A stretch of DNA of 64,000 nt from JAYODW01 sp038116745 (lineage in GTDB: Bacteria > Pseudomonadota > Gammaproteobacteria > Ga0077536), in NCBI GenBank assembly GCA_038116745.1, contig JAYODW010000001.1:124001-188000 (forward strand). Direction: 5' to 3'. Positions 7,131 to 15,804 of the stretch are shown here, piece after piece. The translations under genes were made by a program, and so were the position numbers. How positions within the stretch are numbered: position 1 is the first letter of the stretch; each line of letters starts with the position of its first letter. A model generated the notes under the pieces. That model did no database searches. It was not told the DNA's origin and worked only from the letters and a program-made list of their open reading frames with translations.

Positions 7131-8855
7131 ATGACTATCGTGGTGGAAAAAAATGTCGCCGTACCGATGCGCGACGGCGTCGAACTGCGGGCCGATATCT
7201 ACCGCCCGAGCGCCGCGGGTCGGTATCCGGTCCTGCTGCAGCGCACGCCCTACAACAAAGAACTCTGGCCCATTACTGCGGCGACCCTGGATCCTTTGCG
7301 TGCGGCGGCGGCGGGTTATGCGGTCATCATCCAGGATGTGCGAGCACGCTGGGCCTCTGCCGGAGAGCTCTTTTTCCCTTATCGCCATGAGACTCAGGAT
7401 GGGGCTGACTCGCTGGCCTGGGCAGCCCGTCAGAGCTTCAGCTCGGGACAGGTCGGGTGTTACGGGCTTTCCTACATGGGCGGCACATCCTGGCTGGCCG
7501 CGCTGTCTGCCAATCCGGCGCTTAAAGCAATCTCGCCGACCACTGCACCGAATGATTTCTGGCGTAACCATTTCTGGCGCCAGGGAGTGCTTAATCTCGG
7601 CACTCTCGCGATGTGGTCGTTGCGTGCGATAGGGCCTGCGGCGCTCATCCGCGCGCAGCCTGCAGCGTCGGAACTGGGGGCGCTGCTCACGCAGCTGTTC
7701 GACGATGTGGATGCCTTCGAAGAGGTGCTGCGCGCGCTGCCGCTGAGGCAGTTCCGGCCTGGACGCCCGGAAGACGGAAAATTTCTGCCGTTCTTCTATG
7801 AAATGCTCGAGCATCCCGTGCCGGACAGCTGGACGGCCGAATTGCTGTTTTCCAATCGGCATGCAGAGGTGACGGTGCCCAGTCTTTCAATCGCTGGCTG
7901 GCATGACCTTTTGCTGGCCGCGGATCTGGAGCACTTCAGCGCTATGCGGGAGCGAGGCGGCAGTGAGCTTGCACGTACGCAAAGTCGCCTGGTGATAGGT
8001 CCCTGGGCACACGGCATGTTTCAGAACGTGGTCGGAGAGATTGATTTCGGCTTCCGCGCTAACGGGATGTTCCTTGATCTCAAGGAAGACCTTACCCGGC
8101 TGCAGCTGCGCTGGTTTGACCGCTGGGTACGTGGTGAACGCAATGGGTTTGACGATGAACCGCGAGTGCGGATTTTCGTTCAGGGCATCAACCGGTGGCA
8201 GGATGCGGACACCTGGCCGCCGGCTGGCACGGTGTCGCAGTTCTGGTACCTGGCGTCCGGGGCAGCGCTCGTGAAAAAACCGGCGGGCGCTGATGGCGCC
8301 GACAGCTACGTTTTCGATCCGCATGATCCCTGCCCGACGCGAGGCGGCAATCTGCTGCTGCCGCAGCAATACACCGCCGGACCCGTCGACCAGCGTGCGA
8401 TCCTCGATCGGCGGGATGTGCTGACCTATGTGTCGTCGCCGCTGACCGCCGATCTTGCCGTTGTCGGTTCAATCCGCTGCGAGCTGCATGCGAGCACCTC
8501 CGGCCTGGACACCGATTGGGTGGTCAAGTTCTGCGAGGTCCATCCGGATGGACGGGTAATGAATATCTGCGACGGTGTTGTCCGCGCGTCACTGCGGGAC
8601 GGGAAAACGCGCCGCCTGGTCGCGCCCGGGCAGGTTCTGCGCTATGACATCGACCTCTGGTCAACGGCGATCGTGCTCCGAGCCGGTCATCGAATTGCGC
8701 TGATCGTGACCTCGAGCGATTTTCCGCGCTACGACCGCAACCCCAATACCGGCGAATTCGCCCATCACGCAACGAAGCTCGAGTCAGCCCTGCAGCGTAT
8801 CCACTTCGGCTCCCGCTATCCGTCGCGTCTGATGCTGTCGGTCCAACCCGCCTGA
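7131..8855 (+). CDS. CocE/NonD-family hydrolase (X-Pro peptidase-like)
   Basis: The 574-residue protein starts like family members (VPMRDGVELRADIYRP). The alpha/beta core has nucleophile Ser114 in YGLSYMGG, the G-x-S-Y-x-G signature of cocaine esterase and PepX relatives, and a catalytic His in LVIGPWAHGMF. The C-terminal third is the jelly-roll domain (STAIVLRAGHRIALIVTSSD). ATG 7131, after GGGGATC, is preferred to ATG 7101 or 7062, which overlap the regulator. It has no signal peptide. The family hydrolyses esters, amides or beta-lactam side chains; substrate unknown. It lies 34 nt behind the PhaQ-like gene. Confidence 0.87.
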   Translation: MTIVVEKNVAVPMRDGVELRADIYRPSAAGRYPVLLQRTPYNKELWPITAATLDPLRAAAAGYAVIIQDVRARWASAGELFFPYRHETQDGADSLAWAARQSFSSGQVGCYGLSYMGGTSWLAALSANPALKAISPTTAPNDFWRNHFWRQGVLNLGTLAMWSLRAIGPAALIRAQPAASELGALLTQLFDDVDAFEEVLRALPLRQFRPGRPEDGKFLPFFYEMLEHPVPDSWTAELLFSNRHAEVTVPSLSIAGWHDLLLAADLEHFSAMRERGGSELARTQSRLVIGPWAHGMFQNVVGEIDFGFRANGMFLDLKEDLTRLQLRWFDRWVRGERNGFDDEPRVRIFVQGINRWQDADTWPPAGTVSQFWYLASGAALVKKPAGADGADSYVFDPHDPCPTRGGNLLLPQQYTAGPVDQRAILDRRDVLTYVSSPLTADLAVVGSIRCELHASTSGLDTDWVVKFCEVHPDGRVMNICDGVVRASLRDGKTRRLVAPGQVLRYDIDLWSTAIVLRAGHRIALIVTSSDFPRYDRNPNTGEFAHHATKLESALQRIHFGSRYPSRLMLSVQPA

Positions 8856-8918
8856 AAAAGCGCTAATCTGGCAGGCGCAACAGGGCTGCTCGGGGCTGCG
8901 CTGAGAAGGGGGGAAGAC

Positions 8919-9839
8919 ATGACTGAGTTTCTGATACTGCTTGGATTGCTGGTTGTCGGCCTGCTCGCGCTGTACTACCTCGCGCCGGGGATCCCCTACC
9001 TCTGGCTGATTGCTCTGGGCAGGCGTACGGCCGGTCTGCGTCTACATCAGGTGCGCGTGGACGGTCACGAGGTCCCCTATCTGGAAGGCGGTCATGGTGA
9101 ACCCTTGTTGCTGCTCCACGGTTTCGGGGCCGACAAAGACAACTGGACCATGGTTGCGCGCTACCTGCGCCGACACTGCCGCGTGATTGCGCCCGATCTG
9201 CCAGGTTTCGGGGACGCATCGCGACTCGAGCAGGCGTCTTATGGACTGGACGTTCAGCTGGAGCGAATCGCGGCTTTCGCAGATGCACTCGGACTTGAGA
9301 GTTTTCATCTGGGCGGAAATTCCATGGGGGGCTATCTGGCGGCGATGTTCGCCAAACGTCATCCAGAGCGGGTCCGTTCGTTATGGTTGCTGGCACCCGC
9401 GGGCGCCATGGGAGCTGAGCCATCAGAAACTCTGACCCTGTTGGAGGCGGGTGAAAATCCCCTGATTCCGCGCGACATGGCGGCTTTCGACAAGCTGGCC
9501 GCGCTGTGTTTTGAAACTGCGCCAGCCATGCCGGCGCAGTTCAAGCGTCCGTTGCTGGCCCGCTTCCAGCGCAATGCAGCGTTCAATGAAAAAATTTTCA
9601 CTGAGCTGTTCACTGAGCCGGTGGCGCTGGAAGGTTGTATCGACGGGCTCACCACGCGGACGCTGCTGGTCTGGGGAGACAATGACCGGGTGCTGCACCC
9701 CTCCGGCGCCGGCATCCTCGCCGAGCTGCTCAACGATGTGTCTACCGTGATCATGCCGCGGATGGGGCACATCCCGATGGTCGAACGGCCGCGCGACAGC
9801 GCGTCTGACTACCTCAGGTTCCGCGGCTTCCGCGCCTGA
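8919..9839 (+). CDS. Membrane-anchored alpha/beta hydrolase
   Basis: The first 30 residues form a single hydrophobic helix (LILLGLLVVGLLALYYLAPG), so the protein is probably tethered to the inner membrane. The rest is a canonical alpha/beta hydrolase: LLLLHGFGADKDNW, nucleophile Ser135 in GGNSMGGYL, acid Asp256 in WGDNDRVLH and His284 in RMGHIPMVE. At 306 residues it resembles lipases and esterases of the AXE/LipH type; the substrate is unknown. The strong AAGGGGGG ribosome site fixes the ATG. It lies 63 nt after the CocE-like gene, same strand. Confidence 0.85.
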   Translation: MTEFLILLGLLVVGLLALYYLAPGIPYLWLIALGRRTAGLRLHQVRVDGHEVPYLEGGHGEPLLLLHGFGADKDNWTMVARYLRRHCRVIAPDLPGFGDASRLEQASYGLDVQLERIAAFADALGLESFHLGGNSMGGYLAAMFAKRHPERVRSLWLLAPAGAMGAEPSETLTLLEAGENPLIPRDMAAFDKLAALCFETAPAMPAQFKRPLLARFQRNAAFNEKIFTELFTEPVALEGCIDGLTTRTLLVWGDNDRVLHPSGAGILAELLNDVSTVIMPRMGHIPMVERPRDSASDYLRFRGFRA

Positions 9840-9940
9840 GGTCGCGTGTGTCCGCTAACGCTGAATTTCCTATAGAAAAGCCGGAGGACGGGCCGCGGGC
9901 GCTATGACGGCCCCGTCCGACGGATACAGGAGTCCGACCG

Positions 9941-10330
9941 ATGAGCGATCGCTGGAATGAACTGCACGCCCTGACACTCGATTTTCTGGATGCCTTCAAC
10001 CGCAACGACCTCGATGCGGTGATGGCGTTCTTCAGCGAGGACGCGGTCTACGATGAGCTGAGTGGTCGTCAGAGCCGTGGCAAAGAGGCAATACGTGCCT
10101 CCTTCGCGCCCCAGTTTTCTGGAGCGTTCGGACGAATGGAATTCGTCGAGGAAGACACTTTCATCGACGCCGCTGCTGGTAAGGTCATGAGCAGCTGGGC
10201 GCTGTATCTGACCCGGGACGGCCAGCGGGAGACGGTGCGCGGGCTTGATCTGCTGATATTCGAGGGGAGTCAGATCCGTCTCAAGCAGACCTATGTGAAG
10301 GCGAAGCTGCCGCGCTACGAGGCCGTTTGA
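9941..10330 (+). CDS. NTF2-like / SnoaL-like domain protein
   Basis: This 129-residue protein has the cone-shaped NTF2 fold pattern: an N-terminal helix with DFLDAFNRNDLDAVMAFFSE, then DAVYDELSGRQSRGKEAIRA and strands ending in LDLLIFEGSQIRLKQTYVKA. The family covers ketosteroid-isomerase-like enzymes, polyketide cyclases and small binding proteins. No catalytic assignment is safe. CAGGAG lies 13 nt before the ATG. It stands alone between the hydrolase and the sigma-factor gene. Confidence 0.78.
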   Translation: MSDRWNELHALTLDFLDAFNRNDLDAVMAFFSEDAVYDELSGRQSRGKEAIRASFAPQFSGAFGRMEFVEEDTFIDAAAGKVMSSWALYLTRDGQRETVRGLDLLIFEGSQIRLKQTYVKAKLPRYEAV

Positions 10331-10421
10331 ACGTGGCATCGGTCGCCGGTCGCGATGATCCGCTGGCGCCGTGACGCTTGTGGGCGCTCGGATTTGAACC
10401 ATTCCGGGGGAAGTCGGACTA

Positions 10422-11027
10422 ATGCTTATGAGAAGACTGTTTTCAGGGCATCAAGGAGCAGAAGAAGCCGATCCGGATGCCGCGCGTCTGCGCGTGCTGC
10501 GCGCCGAGCCGGACGCGCTCGCAAAGTTGTATGCCGACTACTACCCGCGGCTGCACGATTTTCTTATGCGGGTGCTGCGTCAGCCGGCCGATGTTGAGGA
10601 GATCATCAACGACACCATGCTGGTGGTGTGGAACAAGGCTGACCAGTTCGCCGGACGTTCGCGGGTGTCGACCTGGATTTATGGAATTGCGTACAAGATG
10701 GCGTTGAAAAGACTGCATCGGGACAAGCGGCGCGCTGCAGTGGAGCTGGGGCCGCAGGAATGGAGCGCGCCGCCGCGTGATCCGGCAGCGGTCATCAACG
10801 ACAAGGCTATCCTCGCCGAGGTGCGGCATGCCGTAGCCGGGCTGCCCCTGGCGCAACGGACTATCGTCCATCTCGCGATGTTCTATGGCTATGGTTATCC
10901 GGAGATCGCGGAGATCGTCGGTTGTCCTCTGGGTACTGTGAAGACACGCATGTTCTATGCACGCGACCGGCTACGGCCGCTGCTGGACCGGCTCGCCGAC
11001 CAGCAAGCGGGGGCGGAGTTACTGTGA
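10422..11027 (+). CDS. ECF RNA polymerase sigma factor
   Basis: The 201-residue protein has only sigma regions 2 and 4. Region 2 is at about residues 30-100 (ADVEEIINDTMLVVWNKADQ, then STWIYGIAYKMALKRLHR) and region 4 at about 130-185 (LPLAQRTIVHLAMFYGYGYPE, with recognition helix GCPLGTVKTRMFYARDRL). This is the layout of extracytoplasmic-function sigma factors. Its stop TGA shares a base with the start of the anti-sigma gene (TGATG), implying translational coupling. The target promoter is not identified; autoregulation is usual for the group. Confidence 0.92.
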   Translation: MLMRRLFSGHQGAEEADPDAARLRVLRAEPDALAKLYADYYPRLHDFLMRVLRQPADVEEIINDTMLVVWNKADQFAGRSRVSTWIYGIAYKMALKRLHRDKRRAAVELGPQEWSAPPRDPAAVINDKAILAEVRHAVAGLPLAQRTIVHLAMFYGYGYPEIAEIVGCPLGTVKTRMFYARDRLRPLLDRLADQQAGAELL

Positions 11028-11728
11028 TGACTGAACGTAAGCAAAGCGTGCATTCGTCATTGCTCCACGAGCAGGCCTGGCTGCAGTTGCCGGCCTATGT
11101 GAACGGCAGCCTCGACGCTGACAGTGCGCGTTCGATGAAGGCGCATCTGGGGCAGTGCCTTGTATGTAAACGCGAGCAGCGGCGTCTGCTCGCGCTGGTG
11201 CAAGCGCTGGTCCTGCCGGAGCAGGACTACGCGGTGCAGCGCGGCTACTCCAAACTGGCGCGGGAAATTCAGCGCGCAGAAACGCCGCGGAGAAGTCTGC
11301 GCGCACTGCTGGGTCGGATATTCGGGTCACTTGAACCGGCACCGTTGCTGCTCGGCGGTGCAGTGCTGGTGTTCTCGTCACTCATGACCGCCGGGATAGT
11401 CCTGACTGGCATAGAGTCGCGTGACTACCGCGCCCAGGCATTTCAGACCCTTGGGGCACGGCCGGTCGCAGCACCCGCAATAAGCCGGCCGTTGCTGCGG
11501 GTGGTGCTGCGCGAGCCGCGCCTGGGGCAGGCCAACCTCGACGCCTGGCTCGAACGACATGGGGCGCAGGTTGTAGAAGGGCCCTCCGCAATCGGCGTGC
11601 TGACCGTTGAGATCGGGGCACAGCAACGCAGTCTGAGTGACACGCTGGTGCAGATCCGCGACGACCCGGAAACGTTGTTCGTGGAAGCCCTTGACCCACT
11701 GGGGGATCGACCGGATCGCATCCGGTGA
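11027..11728 (+). CDS. Zinc-finger anti-sigma factor with propeptide-like periplasmic domain
   Basis: The 233-residue protein starts at the ATG overlapping the sigma stop. Residues 20-60 form a ZAS anti-sigma domain with His40-x3-Cys44-x2-Cys47 (HLGQCLVC). One transmembrane helix spans about 105-128. The periplasmic part, about 155-225, reads LDAWLERHGAQVVEGPSAIG, then VLTVEIG, LSDTLVQIRDDPETLFVEAL. That pattern is like subtilase propeptides and I9-type inhibitors, in which the end ...DP..xxVEp precedes the catalytic domain. The next gene encodes a subtilase, overlapping by 4 nt. The propeptide resemblance is my reading and needs structure comparison. Confidence 0.82.
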   Translation: MTERKQSVHSSLLHEQAWLQLPAYVNGSLDADSARSMKAHLGQCLVCKREQRRLLALVQALVLPEQDYAVQRGYSKLAREIQRAETPRRSLRALLGRIFGSLEPAPLLLGGAVLVFSSLMTAGIVLTGIESRDYRAQAFQTLGARPVAAPAISRPLLRVVLREPRLGQANLDAWLERHGAQVVEGPSAIGVLTVEIGAQQRSLSDTLVQIRDDPETLFVEALDPLGDRPDRIR

Positions 11729-12813
11729 GAACGGCCCAGGGGCTTGTTCTTTACCTGCTGCTTGCGGGCCTCGACCCCGCCGCAGCTGCGCCCCCTGACG
11801 CTCTCAACCTGGCTTGTCTGCATGGTGTTGGCGCTGACGCTCCCGACAGCGTCAACCGTTTCGCGCGTGCTCACGCGGTAACGATCCGCGAGCGCTGGTC
11901 GCTCGGCGCGTTGGACCTTCAGTGTCTGGCGTTCAGCCCCGCGGCGGCGCCGTCCTCCGACCGCGCTTTGGCGCTTACGACGGATCCGACGGTCGCGCTG
12001 GTGCAGGCGGAGAATCACTTCCGCTCGGCTGGCGCGCCACCCGGACCCGATCCGTATTACGGACTGCAGATGCGCGGACAGGCGGAAACGCTGACGCCGC
12101 TGCTGGCCGCCAGTCGGGGTAACCGGGTGCGGATCGCGGTGATTGATACGGGAGTGGAAGCCAGCCATCCCGATCTTGAAGGGCAGTTGGCAGAGATCGT
12201 CAACTTTGTCGGGATGCCGGCACAAGAGGTGCCGGGCGAGTATCACGGGACCGCAGTCACCGGATTGATCGCCGCGACCGCGGGCAACGGTATCGGTATC
12301 CGGGGATACGCGCCGGAGGCGGAAATTCTCCTGCTGCGGGCATGCTGGGAACCGCGATACGGCTATGGTCTGTGCAGCACTCAGACGCTCGCGCGGGCAT
12401 TGGACTACGCGATTGAAGTTCGTGCGCGGATCATCAATCTGAGCCTTGCCGGCCCTGAAGATCCGCTACTCGCGAAACTCGTCACCCGCGCAATCGAACT
12501 GGGCGCCAGTGTTTTCGGAGCCAGCGGAGAAGATCCTCTGCAGATGTTTCCCGCGGCGGTCACGGGGGTGGTCAGCGTGGCTCAGGGGGATCACAGCAGC
12601 GTTTCAACGGATGGCCTGAGCCTGGTCCTGCCGCCGCGGCAGCTACTGTCGACCGTGCCTCAGGGGCGCTACGACTTCGTGACCGGAGCCTCTTTCGCAA
12701 CCGCCCAGGTAAGTGCGTTAGCTGCCGATCTGCTGGCGGTCCACCCGGGTCAAAGTGACCGCGAACTGGCGCAGAGGCTGGTGCAGTTATTGGGCGCAGG
12801 GGATGCGCGCTGA
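11725..12813 (+). CDS. Secreted S8 subtilase-family serine peptidase
   Basis: The 362-residue protein begins at a GTG overlapping the anti-sigma stop (GTGA). A short signal-like N-terminus (LVLYLLLAGLDPAAAA) is followed by a propeptide-like region at about 40-100. The S8 triad is Asp141 (IAVIDTGVEASHPD), His174 (YHGTAVTGLIAA) and Ser323 (VTGASFATAQ). The oxyanion-hole stretch, normally AAGN, reads GASGED near residues 265-270, so the usual Asn is absent and Glu269 takes its approximate place. Activity may be reduced or redirected. Coupling to the anti-sigma gene suggests the pair act together at the membrane. Confidence 0.88.
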   Translation: MRTAQGLVLYLLLAGLDPAAAAPPDALNLACLHGVGADAPDSVNRFARAHAVTIRERWSLGALDLQCLAFSPAAAPSSDRALALTTDPTVALVQAENHFRSAGAPPGPDPYYGLQMRGQAETLTPLLAASRGNRVRIAVIDTGVEASHPDLEGQLAEIVNFVGMPAQEVPGEYHGTAVTGLIAATAGNGIGIRGYAPEAEILLLRACWEPRYGYGLCSTQTLARALDYAIEVRARIINLSLAGPEDPLLAKLVTRAIELGASVFGASGEDPLQMFPAAVTGVVSVAQGDHSSVSTDGLSLVLPPRQLLSTVPQGRYDFVTGASFATAQVSALAADLLAVHPGQSDRELAQRLVQLLGAGDAR

Positions 12814-12820
12814 ATCGCGC

Positions 12821-12846
12821 GACTGATCCCCTTGAGGGGCACAGTC
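12821..12846. terminator. Hairpin between convergent genes
   Basis: GACTG-AT-CCCC-TTGA-GGGG-CA-CAGTC forms a 5+4 bp stem with a small internal loop, just past the subtilase stop and facing the minus-strand MBL gene. There is no T-tract, so termination is only plausible. Confidence 0.35.
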
Positions 12847-13015
12847 TCAGCTCTGTCCGTCGACGCACTGAGTATGTCACCCGGAGCAGCGGGCGGCCGG
12901 CGCCTCCGTCAGTGCGCGCGGCGCGGGTCAGCCTGACATCTCGGGGGACACCCGCACTGCGGGGCAGGGTTGCGAGGCTGCTCTGGCCCTGGGGCTGCGT
13001 AGCAGCAGGTCGTTT

Positions 13016-13885
13016 TCAGTCGATGTAGTGAAAGTGAAACCCGTCTCCTTCCCGCTTGACGTGCCCGATCGAAGGCAGCGGGAAATGCGCAGTAAACACA
13101 CGGGTCGCGCAGTCGCTGTAGCGTTCCAAAAAGGCCTGACGCGTCGTTGCGGCCTGCGCCTTGTCGGCGTCGTGACGGAAATTCCAGTGTGGAAAGTGGC
13201 ACTGGATCGGGCTGTGGATGAGGTCGCCTGTGACCACCGCATCGCTTTGCCCACCCAGAATTCTGACCGCGCAGTGCCCGGGTGTGTGGCCAGGCGTAGG
13301 CTCGAGATGCACGTAGCGATCAATTTCGTGGTCGTCGTTCACCAGATCTGCCTGGCCGGCTTCAATAATCGGCAGCACGTTCTGTTCCCAGACCGGGTCT
13401 TTGTATTTCGTCCAACGCTGTTCGGCGCTGTCACATTCGCGGCGTGAGAGCACGTAGCGCGCGTTCGGAAACGTAGGCACCCAGCGTCCATCCAGCAGAC
13501 GCGTATTCCAGCCGCTGTGATCCACATGCAGATGGGTGCACAGCACGACGTCAATTTCCTCCGGGCGCACCGCGACTGATTGGAGATTTCTCTCCCAGGT
13601 GTCATCGGTTCGCTGGTCCCATTCGGGGAACCAGCCGACAGACTTGTGGTTTCCAACACAGCTGTCGACCAGGACAGTCGATTGGGGCGTGCGCACCACG
13701 TAGCTCTGGATCGGCAGGATCAATTTGTCAGTTTCCGGGCACAGGGCACCCCGGTGCAGCCAGTGTAGATGGGGCTCCAGCGCTTCGGCTGTCGCATCGG
13801 GGAAAAATTCGTAAATAGTCTGGAACGGGCCATTCGATTCCAGCACACGGGCAATCTGAACGTCGCCGACATTCATCCAGGACAT
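13016..13885 (-). CDS. MBL-fold metallo-hydrolase (AHL-lactonase/MPH-like)
   Basis: This 289-residue metallo-beta-lactamase-fold protein has the metal motif CTHLHVDHSGWN (HxHxDH), a further His in EPTPGHTPGHCAVRI, Asp in VVTGDLIHSP and a final His in FTAHFPLPSIGH. The long N-terminal strand region and these spacings resemble methyl-parathion-hydrolase and lactonase relatives rather than glyoxalase II. No signal peptide is seen. It is followed on the minus strand by the subtilase's convergent end and preceded by a second MBL-fold gene 58 nt upstream, so the two MBL genes may form an operon. Confidence 0.86.
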   Translation of the reverse strand: MSWMNVGDVQIARVLESNGPFQTIYEFFPDATAEALEPHLHWLHRGALCPETDKLILPIQSYVVRTPQSTVLVDSCVGNHKSVGWFPEWDQRTDDTWERNLQSVAVRPEEIDVVLCTHLHVDHSGWNTRLLDGRWVPTFPNARYVLSRRECDSAEQRWTKYKDPVWEQNVLPIIEAGQADLVNDDHEIDRYVHLEPTPGHTPGHCAVRILGGQSDAVVTGDLIHSPIQCHFPHWNFRHDADKAQAATTRQAFLERYSDCATRVFTAHFPLPSIGHVKREGDGFHFHYID

Positions 13886-13943
13886 TGTGTTTTCTCCTTC
13901 CCAGGGGCTCTGCGGTGCCGTTCCGCGACCGCGTTGGTGAACT

Positions 13944-14780
13944 TCAGGCCTGCTGCAGAGACCAGACCTCGCCGTTCAGGCTGGCGCGCCCGTCTTCGAT
14001 GAGCTTGATCAGATGTGCGTGTAATGACCGCGCCGCCCACTCGTGCAGGACCGGATCGACGTCGTCGTAAACGTGCGGCGTCAAGGTTTCCAGAGTGCTC
14101 GGGCCCAGTTGGCCGAGTGCAGCGACCACTTTGGTCTCGCGCTGCAGACGATGTTTGATCAGGCGCTCGATTTCCTGCGCAGGTTGCGGGATCAGCTCTC
14201 CATGACCGGGCGCCACAACGGAGAGTGGGTAGGCGAGCATGCGTTCCAGGGAGGCGATGTAGTCGCGCATATTGCCGGCGGGAGGAACGATTACCACTGT
14301 CGAACCGCCCATCATGTGGTCCCCGGTCATGAGCATGCCGTCTTCCTCGACCAGGTAGCACACATGGTTGCTGACATGACCCGGCGTGAGCAACGCGCGG
14401 AGCGTGAATTCTTCAGTACTGATGCGATCGTCCTGCGCGAGCGGGCGGGCGTCGGTGAAGGTTTCATCCTGGAATCCGTCGCTCGGCAGTACGTTACCGA
14501 CGAGTTCCGCACCGGTGCGTTCGGCCAGCGGTCGCGCAGCGGGCGAGTGGTCCCGATGCGTGTGCGTTACCAGGATCCAGCGCAGCCTGTCACCGCAGAT
14601 CCGCACCAGCGCGTCGATGTGCTCGTCGATCGCCGGGCCCGGGTCAACCACGGCAAGCTGTTCGTTGCCGACGATATAGGTGTTGGTGCCGGGGCCGGTC
14701 ATGCGTCCCGGATTGCGTGCGGTCACCCGGCGTACCCGTGATGACAGCTGAACAGCCTCTGCGTAGCTGATTGAAGACAT
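13944..14780 (-). CDS. LACTB2-like MBL-fold hydrolase
   Basis: The 278-residue protein, from ATG 14780, opens with RNPGRMTGPGTNTYIVG, the hallmark of the LACTB2 group. The metal site is THTHRDHSPA, with LLTPGHVSNHVCYL, MLMTGDHMMGG and VVAPGHGELI, then a C-terminal winged-helix-like segment. The frame extends to 15131, but that would run through the divergent promoter region and into folD. LACTB2 relatives act on RNA or on thioesters such as polyketide intermediates; the bacterial role here is unknown. It is divergent from folD. Confidence 0.86.
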   Translation of the reverse strand: MSSISYAEAVQLSSRVRRVTARNPGRMTGPGTNTYIVGNEQLAVVDPGPAIDEHIDALVRICGDRLRWILVTHTHRDHSPAARPLAERTGAELVGNVLPSDGFQDETFTDARPLAQDDRISTEEFTLRALLTPGHVSNHVCYLVEEDGMLMTGDHMMGGSTVVIVPPAGNMRDYIASLERMLAYPLSVVAPGHGELIPQPAQEIERLIKHRLQRETKVVAALGQLGPSTLETLTPHVYDDVDPVLHEWAARSLHAHLIKLIEDGRASLNGEVWSLQQA

Positions 14781-14896
14781 GGCGTGTGATCCCCTGATCC
14801 GATGTTTCTGCCCGCTCACCGCTATCTGGCCGGGCTGAAGGTGAGCCCGGGCATATACTTCGGGGCCCGCAAGCGCCCGCCCCGAAGGAGAGAACG

Positions 14897-15745
14897 ATGA
14901 CCGCGCAGGTACTCGATGGTAAGCAGCTTGCGGCTGCAGAGGAAGACAGGCTGCGGAGCCGGGTGGCTGCACTGATCCAGCGGGACGGGGGACGCGTGCC
15001 GGTGCTCGCGACGATTCTCGTCGGTGACGATCCCGCGTCGGCGACCTACGTGCGCATGAAGGGCAACGCCTGTGAGCGGATCGGAATGCGCTCGCGGAAG
15101 GTTTTGCTGGCGGCCGATACTTCCACGGCACAGCTGCTTGCGGAAATTGACCGGTTGAACGCCGATCCCGACGTGCATGGCATTCTGCTACAGCATCCGG
15201 TGCCTGCGCAGATTGATGAACGTGCCTGCTTTGACCGGATTGCCCTCGAGAAGGATGTCGACGGCGTGACCACCGCCGGGTTCGGACGCATGGCCATGGG
15301 CCTGCCCGCCTATGGCTCCGCGACGCCCGCCGGCATCATGCGGCTGTTGGCGCACTACGAGATCAGCCTGACCGGCAAACTTGCCGTTGTTGTCGGGCGG
15401 AGTCCGATTCTCGGGCGCCCCATGTCCATGATGTTGCTCAGTGCTGACGCAACGGTTGTTGTGTGCCATTCGCGCACGGCCGACCTGCCCGCACTGGTAC
15501 TGCAGGCTGATCTCGTTGTCGGTGCGGTCGGGCGACCGGAATTCATTCGTGGCGAGTGGATCAAAGACGGCGCCGTGGTGGTCGACGCGGGCTATCACCC
15601 TGGCGGCGTCGGTGATGTTGAGATCGGTGCGGTTCAGCACCGCGCGGCCGCCTATACACCGGTGCCAGGTGGCGTCGGGCCCATGACGATCAACACCCTG
15701 ATCTGGCAGACCGTGCAGGCCGCGGAAGGCCGTCCCCGCGCTTGA
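14897..15745 (+). CDS. folD: Methylene-THF dehydrogenase / methenyl-THF cyclohydrolase
   Basis: FolD interconverts 5,10-methylene-, 5,10-methenyl- and 10-formyl-tetrahydrofolate using NADP. The 282-residue length is typical. Catalytic residues align as Tyr51 and Lys55 (YVRMKGNACE), Gln99 (GILLQHPVP) and Asp122 (EKDVDGVT). The Rossmann part has VVVGRSPILGRPM and the C-terminal PGGVGPMTI. The usual PCTP before the Rossmann domain reads SATPAG, a mild deviation. CGAAGGAGAG precedes the ATG. It heads a plus-strand run with a CoA-transferase 59 nt downstream, which is an uncommon neighbour for a housekeeping folD. Confidence 0.93.
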   Translation: MTAQVLDGKQLAAAEEDRLRSRVAALIQRDGGRVPVLATILVGDDPASATYVRMKGNACERIGMRSRKVLLAADTSTAQLLAEIDRLNADPDVHGILLQHPVPAQIDERACFDRIALEKDVDGVTTAGFGRMAMGLPAYGSATPAGIMRLLAHYEISLTGKLAVVVGRSPILGRPMSMMLLSADATVVVCHSRTADLPALVLQADLVVGAVGRPEFIRGEWIKDGAVVVDAGYHPGGVGDVEIGAVQHRAAAYTPVPGGVGPMTINTLIWQTVQAAEGRPRA

Positions 15746-15804
15746 GTCACGTCGTCCCCCGGGCTAGCTTAGCCACCATCTCAATCAGTCAGGGGGAGCA
15801 GGAA

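Noticed and set aside
13944..15131. Extended form of the LACTB2-like gene (395 codons)
   Set aside because: The extra N-terminus overlaps folD and the divergent promoter; ATG 14780 gives the family's normal beginning.
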